A DNA stretch of 64,000 nucleotides from CAVWQV01 sp963757115 (GTDB taxonomy: Bacteria; Pseudomonadota; Alphaproteobacteria; Acetobacterales; Acetobacteraceae): positions 1 through 64,000 of the forward strand of contig CAVWQV010000010.1 of NCBI GenBank assembly GCA_963757115.1. Reading direction: 5' to 3'. This document shows positions 59,035-64,000 of the stretch, in pieces. A program made the translations under genes and the position numbers. The notes below the pieces were generated by a model. That model was not told where the DNA came from and did no database searches. It worked only from the letters and a program-made list of their open reading frames with translations. The stretch's first letter is position 1, and every line of letters begins with the position of its first letter.

Positions 59035-60291
59035 ATGAAGCGAGAGGGTCTACTGTTTGGATTGGTGCTGTTCGGCATGTCGCTCGTTGGCGCGCAAGCG
59101 GCAGACCTGCCGAGAGCCGACCCGGCGTCCGTCGGACTCGACGGTGCCAAGCTCAACCAGGTTACGCAGATGCTGCAGGACGACGTGCAGCACCATCTCC
59201 TGCCCGGCGCCGTGCTGCTCGTCGCCCGGCATGGCAAGGTCGCCTACGAACAGGCGGTCGGGCAGCGGGACCCGGGGGCGAACGCGGCGATGGACCGCAA
59301 TGACATCTTCCGGATCTACTCCATGAGCAAGCCGGTCACCGTGGTTGCGGCGCTGATGCTGCTTGAGCAGGGAAAGATCGCGCTCGACGAGCCGGTATCG
59401 AAATACCTGCCGCAGTTCGCCCACGTGCAGGTTGCCGTGGTGGACCCGAACGGCCAGGTAATGCGCACCGTCCCGCCGGAGCGTCCCATGACGCTGCAGG
59501 ATCTGATGCGCCACACGGCCGGGCTGACCTACGGCTTCTTCGGCGATACGCCGGTCAAGAAGGCTTATCTCGCAGCCGACCTGTTCCAAGGCGATTTCGA
59601 CAACGCCGCTTTCGTCGACCGGCTCGCCAAGCTGCCGCTCGCCTACCAGCCCGGCACGACTTGGGACTACAGTCATTCCATCGACGTGCTCGGACGGGTA
59701 GTGGAGGTGGTATCCGGCACGTCCCTCTATGAGTTCGAGAAGGACAACCTGCTGGGTCCGCTCGGCATGGCCGACACGGCCTTTGACGTAACTGAAGAGG
59801 CCAAGCAGGGCCGCGTCGCCGAACCCTTCTCCGACGACCGTTCGTTTGGCGCGGGCGCAGCGATGAACGACCCGCGCAAGCCCCAGCACTGGCAATCGGG
59901 CGGCGGAGGCATGGTCTCCACCGCGGAAGACTACGCCCGGTTCCTGCAAATGATGTTAAACGGCGGGACGCTGGACGGGCATCGCTTTCTTGGCCCGCAG
60001 ACCGTAGGCTACATGACGGCCGACCAGCTCGGCACGGCAAAGCCCGGCCCGTATTATCTCCCCGGCCCGGGCTACGGCTTTGGCCTCGGTGTCGCGGTGC
60101 GGACCGACAAGGGCGTGGCGTCGTACCCCGGTGATGTTGGCGACTGGTATTGGGGCGGGGCCGGCGGCACGTATATGTGGGTCGACCCGGCGAAGGACAT
60201 GCTTGTCGTGTTCATGATGCAGTCGCCCAAGCAGCGTCTGCACTATCGCTCCGTGCTGCGCGACATGCTCAATGCGGCCATTGTGCACTAG
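59035..60291 (+). CDS. Exported serine hydrolase, class C beta-lactamase family
   Basis: The 418-residue protein has a signal peptide (MKREGLLFGLVLFGMSLVGA, cut near QAAD), the S-x-x-K motif Ser96-Met-Ser-Lys99, the Y-x-N-like motif DYSHSIDVLG and the GGAGGTYMWVDP segment in place of KTG. Enzymes of this family are esterases, D-aminopeptidases or beta-lactamases; substrate cannot be read from sequence. The ATG at 59035 is preceded by GAGGACGAGC. The frame is intact. Confidence 0.9.
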   Translation: MKREGLLFGLVLFGMSLVGAQAADLPRADPASVGLDGAKLNQVTQMLQDDVQHHLLPGAVLLVARHGKVAYEQAVGQRDPGANAAMDRNDIFRIYSMSKPVTVVAALMLLEQGKIALDEPVSKYLPQFAHVQVAVVDPNGQVMRTVPPERPMTLQDLMRHTAGLTYGFFGDTPVKKAYLAADLFQGDFDNAAFVDRLAKLPLAYQPGTTWDYSHSIDVLGRVVEVVSGTSLYEFEKDNLLGPLGMADTAFDVTEEAKQGRVAEPFSDDRSFGAGAAMNDPRKPQHWQSGGGGMVSTAEDYARFLQMMLNGGTLDGHRFLGPQTVGYMTADQLGTAKPGPYYLPGPGYGFGLGVAVRTDKGVASYPGDVGDWYWGGAGGTYMWVDPAKDMLVVFMMQSPKQRLHYRSVLRDMLNAAIVH

Positions 60292-60299
60292 CCGCGACC

Positions 60300-60778
60300 G
60301 TTTCACGCACCGCCAAATAGGAATGGGACGGCAGGGGCGAGCAGATAGGAAGCTCGACGTGAGCGTGCCAAGGTCGGCCCGTATCCTGCCTGCCGAGCCC
60401 ATCCAGCCAGCAACCGAAGTTGGCGATTCTTTGGTGATCTCGACGTAGCTGGCGACCCAGAACGGACCAGACCGCGGACGCCGGGCAAAGGCTCGTCGGC
60501 CTGCGCTTGCGTCGTCATGCGACGGCCAAAGGATTTGGCCACCGGCAACCGTCGCTTGCGCTGCCATCGGTGGGTCGGGTCGCTTCGAACCCCTTTGCGT
60601 GAGCGGGAACTTGATATCGAAGCGTCGCGACACCACGCTGCGCCAAGCCGCCGGCGACCACCATGAACAAATGCGCCATGCCGGCGCCGGCTCCGAGGGA
60701 CATGACGTAGCAAGCGGCGAAGAGGCCGGAGACGGTCTCCCCGGAGGCCAGCGTGACCTCGAGCACCTCGGACCGCAC
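60300..60778 (-). pseudogene. Broken alpha/beta hydrolase, KANL3/Tex30 type
   Basis: The start VTLASGETVSGLFAA is followed by YVMSLGAGAGMAHLFMVVAG and GLAQRGVATLRYQ, then in a second frame FPLTQRGSKRPDPPM and in a third AKSFGRRMTTQAQADEPLPG. This order is typical of the small KANL3/Tex30-type hydrolases. The nucleophile (normally G-K-S-F-G-G-R-M) is degraded to K-S-F-G-R-R-M. At least two frame changes and the lack of a proper C-terminus show it is broken. Confidence 0.65.
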
Positions 60779-60833
60779 CGGCTTATCCTGCTCACGTCTG
60801 CAAGTAGTGGTCCTGCATCAGGTCCCGATGGTA

Positions 60834-61560
60834 TCATCGGCGCGGCTTCGGTTTCTGGGCGACAACGATGGCTGACGCACCCCGCGAGCGTGCGGTCGGC
60901 TTCTCGTCCCTCTGCACGGCTGGCTTCGGCACGTGCTCCGGGATCGGCTTCGCCGCATCGCGGAAGCCCGCCCAGGGATCGCGGCGGCGTTTGCGCAGGA
61001 GGTCGGGCACGCTGTGCAACGTGAACACGGCCGGGTCGAGCCCGGGCTTCACCTCGGACCATGCGAGCGGCATCGCCACGCTCGCGCCCGGCCGTGCACG
61101 CGGGCAGAAGGATGCGATCGCGGTGTTGCCGAGGCCGTTGCGCAGATAGTCGATCAGAATGCGTCCGTGCCGCTCCGTCTTGGCCAGCACGGAGAGGAAC
61201 AGATGCGGCTCCTCCTGGCTCATCGCCTCGGCAAATTTCCGGCAGAACGCCTTCGTCGCCTCCCAGTCCGCACGCGGCGCGATCGGCACCACCACTGCAG
61301 CCCCTTGCCGCCGGTCGTGCGCGGGAACGCGGTGAAGCCGAGCGCCTTCAGACGGTCCCGCACCTCGTGGGCCGCCTTGACCACCTCATCGAAGGCGACG
61401 CCCTCGCCGGGATCGAGATCGAGCGAGCAGCGCGGTGCGCAGCCCGAGTGCCGCGACCGCTTGAACCACGGCGGGGAGCCGAGCCGCCCAATCGTGCCCG
61501 TTGCGGGTCAGCAGCCGGTCTCGCCGTGATCGATCCGGGCGAGCAGACCTCCGGGGCGGG
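60834..61560 (-). pseudogene. ligD: DNA ligase D remnant with internal deletion
   Basis: LigD repairs double-strand breaks together with Ku. The - strand codes a piece of the ligase domain (LLARIDHGET, RLLTRNGHDWAARLPAVVQA), then jumps straight to the polymerase/primase domain (DLDPGEGVAFDEVVKAAHEV, RDRLKALGF, VVPIAPRADWEATKAFCRKF, FLSVLAKTERHGRILIDYLR). Hundreds of residues that should lie between GLRTALL and DLDPGEG are missing. There are also frame changes near 61297 and 61517. It ends DPWAGFRDAAKPI with a basic tail. It cannot be functional as read. Confidence 0.82.
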
Positions 61561-61866
61561 AGGCTTGGCGCAGCTGCCGATCTCCTCAGCGGGCGGCGCG
61601 GAAGCAGGGCCTCGGCCTCAACGGCGAGAGCATCGACTCCGGGCCGCTCGAACGCGTCGTGCTACTCGAAAGCCTGGCCCGGATTGAAACCAGACTGACC
61701 GCTCTGTCGTCGATGGTCGGCGGGGTGCCGAGCGCTGCAGCCCACGAGGCCGACTGAGCGAGACCTCGAGCACGTCGGCACTGTTCTCGTCATCGCCGGG
61801 CAAAGCTGCGTGCCCGCCAACCCCATGGTAAGAACGCGTCGACCATTGCAGAATGAGGGAAGCCCG

Positions 61867-62313
61867 GTGACGAAGATCCTGCTGTTGCAAGGGGCCAATC
61901 TCACGTTCCTGGGGCGGCGCGAGCCGGAGATCTACGGCTCGACGAGTCCAGCTGAGCTTGACGCCATGCTGCAGCGTCATGCTCACGATCACTGCTATCA
62001 ACTGGAGATCTTCTACACCAACATAGAAGGCGAAGCGATCAACCGCATCTATGAGGCGACCGACGAGGGCTTCGACGGTCTGGTGATGAACCCGGCTGGG
62101 TTCACCTATGCGGGGTTCGCCTTGAAGGACTGCATCAAGGGGGCAGCGTTGCCGTATGTGGAGGTGCATATTAGCAGTATCGCGAAGCGCAACATCCACT
62201 GCGTCCTCTCCGATGTGGCGGAAGGGGTAATCACTGGTTTCGGGATGCACTCCTACATCCTCGGCCTCGATGCGATGCTGGAACTCCTGAGAAAGAGGAC
62301 TTCAGGGCGCTGA
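61867..62313 (+). CDS. Type II 3-dehydroquinate dehydratase-like protein
   Basis: Type II dehydroquinases convert 3-dehydroquinate to 3-dehydroshikimate. The 148-residue protein keeps the order of the family: ILLLQGANLTFLGRREPEIYG (normally NGPNLNLLGxREPxxYG, with the catalytic Tyr), NPAGFTYAGFALKDCI, VEVHISSI (with the catalytic His) and GVITGFGMHSYILGLDAM. GTG 61867 follows AGGGAAG. Several changes in strongly conserved positions (QGAN for NGPN, TF for NL) make a paralogue with altered activity possible; a start at ATG 61825 or 61810 is less likely. Confidence 0.78.
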   Translation: MTKILLLQGANLTFLGRREPEIYGSTSPAELDAMLQRHAHDHCYQLEIFYTNIEGEAINRIYEATDEGFDGLVMNPAGFTYAGFALKDCIKGAALPYVEVHISSIAKRNIHCVLSDVAEGVITGFGMHSYILGLDAMLELLRKRTSGR

Positions 62314-62344
62314 GGAGCAGCATTGGTCTGTCGCCCCGCCCGTC

Positions 62345-62731
62345 TCATCGGCTCGCATAATGCGCCGCGGCGATGATGAACGGCAGCACGAGTTCTGGAA
62401 CCAGATAGCCGAGCCAAAGCGCATGAGGCTTGGGCAGTCCAACGCGCCAAATTGAAACCACCCTTCCGAGCCCTGCCAGCAGTACGCCTAAGGCAAGCAG
62501 ATAGACGAGCGCACCTTGCTGCCTGATCGTGATCGCCGCCCAGAGATTGATAAGCCCCGTCGAGAAGTAGACGCCCGCCATGAAGCGGTGAACGTTGTCC
62601 AGGCGCGGCGCCGTGTCGGGCTGGCCGAGAACGAACTGAAAAACCCCACCTACCATCGCGATGGTCGCGACCACAAAGAGGCACACTCGGACCACCATCT
62701 GACTCAGAACAAGCGGATCGGCGGCGCTCAT
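62345..62731 (-). CDS. DUF4345 family membrane protein
   Basis: A 128-residue protein with four hydrophobic segments. Family pattern: DNVHRFMAGVYFSTGLINLW, and LGRVVSIWRVGLPKPHALW. The ATG at 62731 gives the usual length; the open frame extends 58 codons further without conservation. Function unknown. Convergent with the gene at 61867. Confidence 0.85.
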   Translation of the reverse strand: MSAADPLVLSQMVVRVCLFVVATIAMVGGVFQFVLGQPDTAPRLDNVHRFMAGVYFSTGLINLWAAITIRQQGALVYLLALGVLLAGLGRVVSIWRVGLPKPHALWLGYLVPELVLPFIIAAAHYASR

Positions 62732-63134
62732 GTCGCTACAGGTATGCCTATTGTTTTCTTTTGCGATATCTGACCGACAGAAGCGAGACTGCAACATCGT
62801 AGGGTTTTGACAACAGACGGCCGGCGCGCGGGCTAAGGCTTCCAAGCCCTCCGTAGGGACAGGCGGAAATGGAGCGCCTCGGCATGGTCGTGAACTCCTT
62901 CTCACGGCTATCGACCTCGGGCCGTGAACTGGTCGGCACTTGATGATGGAGGCGACCGAGACCCTCGCGCGATCGGCCGCTCGCGTGGTGGCCGGACCAA
63001 CAAAGACTCGCTATTCGCGGGAGCTATGCGCGTAAGGGCGCTCGCCGAGGTATCCCGCGGCTGTTTCCTTGCCGGATCCCCCGTATGTTAAGGCGAGCGC
63101 AGAGTGGGCCGGAAGGCTCATGCATTACCAACCG
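62732..63134. other. Intergenic segment of about 400 bases
   Basis: No gene is seen on either strand. The segment is the upstream region of the DUF4345 gene and the downstream region of the stress-protein gene. An AT-rich stretch at 62745-62775 might hold the DUF4345 promoter, but no clear elements can be named. Confidence 0.5.
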
Positions 63135-64000
63135 TCAGCTCGCCATGAGAACGGCGCAGCCCGCATGCTGGATGACGTAGCGCGTCGTGCCGCCAAGCAG
63201 GATCTCGCGCGTGCGGCTGTGCTTGTAGGCTCCCATGATGATCAGCGACGCTCCCAGCTCTCGCGCCTGCTGGACGAGGGTTTCGCGAACGGTTTGGAGG
63301 GCAGGCACCGACCTCACGATCATCGGGTGAACGCCCTTTCGCCTGAGATAGGACAGGATGTCGTTGCACGGCGTCACGCGCTCGGGCGAGGTCTCTCCGA
63401 TGAACAACCTGACTTCCCCGGCCGCCGCGATTAGCGGCATGGCTTGCGCCATTGTGCGCGAGACGGCGGCGCTGTCGTCCCAGGCGATCAGCACACTCCG
63501 GAGGATGTCCCTCCTCACATGCCCGGGGCGGGGTGCGAGGAAAGTCATCCGCCCCGAGGACAGCAATGAAATCGCGCTGATTTCGTCATCGAGGGTTGAC
63601 AAAGATGCGTCCTCGCCGGGGCCGCCGGCCACGATGAGATCGCAGGCTCGGGCACGAGAAGGAAGCAGGTCCGCGGCGCTGCCCATAACCTCCGACCATG
63701 TTGCGGTACGAGTGTCGGCCGACGCCATCGTGCCTGACGCGGCATCGTTCGACGCGATCCACTGATCGTAGGCATCCTTCGCGCGATCCATCTGGTCCGT
63801 TTCCTTGTCCCAAACGGATCGGGCGAGGTCGTGCTGCGGAGAGTCGTTGAATGCGGCCCCCATGACGGGGACGGCCGCTGGGTTCTGGGCTTCCCGGAAG
63901 AAGATAACCTCGATGTGGGAGCCGAAGGTGTCGGCGACCCGGCGAGCAATCCTGAGCCTGCTCTCCAGCACGCCGGGTCCATTGGCGCAAACGAGGATCT
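63135..64000 (-). CDS. Universal stress protein, tandem UspA domains, 5' end outside window
   Basis: The frame runs from the window edge (ILVCANGPGVLESRLRIARR) to a stop at 63135, about 288 residues. Two UspA-like units can be seen; the C-terminal one has LIIMGAYKHSRTREILLGGT, a variant of the ATP-binding motif G-x2-G-x9-G-S/T, here GAYKHSRTREILLGGTT. The N-terminal unit (VADTFGSHIEVIFF) lacks a good motif. Role in stress survival is inferred from the family only. Confidence 0.88.
   Translation of the reverse strand, partial: ILVCANGPGVLESRLRIARRVADTFGSHIEVIFFREAQNPAAVPVMGAAFNDSPQHDLARSVWDKETDQMDRAKDAYDQWIASNDAASGTMASADTRTATWSEVMGSAADLLPSRARACDLIVAGGPGEDASLSTLDDEISAISLLSSGRMTFLAPRPGHVRRDILRSVLIAWDDSAAVSRTMAQAMPLIAAAGEVRLFIGETSPERVTPCNDILSYLRRKGVHPMIVRSVPALQTVRETLVQQARELGASLIIMGAYKHSRTREILLGGTTRYVIQHAGCAVLMAS

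Noticed and set aside
61594..61758. Frame on the + strand ending LERVVLLESLARIETRLTALS and a short tail
   Set aside because: The composition looks protein-like and could be the tail of a lost gene, but no start codon, homology or neighbour supports it.

Overview
The window is high-GC DNA from an alphaproteobacterium. The gene order lon, tRNA-Val, tRNA-Asp, nuoA-N, coaX, rnj, DUF1467, proS, lolC, lolD, dnaE and the short proline-tRNA ligase that alphaproteobacteria use both point to Rhodospirillales, probably an Acetobacteraceae relative. The family placement is inferred from gene order and protein type, not from a search.

Region 1 (1-24.4 kb, all + strand) is the conserved housekeeping part: the 3' two thirds of lon, two tRNA genes, a complete 14-gene complex I operon (nuoA to nuoN, often with overlapping stop and start codons), type III pantothenate kinase, RNase J, a DUF1467 membrane protein, an acyltransferase, proS and the lolC-lolD lipoprotein-release pair. 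A strongly structured untranslated segment with a textbook intrinsic terminator (19697-19857) lies between DUF1467 and the acyltransferase and may be a small RNA. Region 2 (24.4-29.3 kb) has two exported-protein genes on the - strand (one PagL-like) and the replicative polymerase gene dnaE.

Region 3 (29.4-32.3 kb) is a nest of insertion sequences: an IS5-type remnant, an IS3 orfA remnant, a nearly complete IS5-type element with 16-bp inverted repeats and a 5-bp direct repeat, and an IS630-type element with an A7 slippage site.

Region 4 (32.5-60.3 kb) is accessory and dominated by exported or envelope proteins: a HAD phosphatase, an OmpA-like lipoprotein, outer-membrane barrels, a formylglycine-generating enzyme, two arylsulfatases of the CxAxR type (one with and one without a signal peptide), pqiB-pqiC-pqiA, a DUF3313 lipoprotein, a cation/proton antiporter, a serine hydrolase, a broken beta-propeller protein and two related AraC-family regulators. 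Many of the exported-protein genes are preceded by a recurring sequence TGCC-N6-GNATA, which resembles the XylS operator. I propose it as the binding site of the two AraC regulators. The same region contains partial, broken copies of several of its own genes (antiporter, outer-membrane barrel, beta-propeller protein, transporter-like barrel), so it has been duplicated, shuffled and eroded.

Region 5 (60.3-64 kb) holds remnants of an alpha/beta hydrolase and of a ligD gene with an internal deletion, then a type II dehydroquinase-like gene, a DUF4345 gene and a universal stress protein running off the end.

At least 14 otherwise well-preserved genes, including essential ones (nuoB, nuoL, nuoM, rnj, lolC, dnaE), are broken by exactly one extra base. 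The uniform direction points to insertion-type sequencing or assembly error, so I annotate them as one gene each with the probable site. The beta-propeller gene, ligD and the small fragments carry denser damage and look like real pseudogenes.
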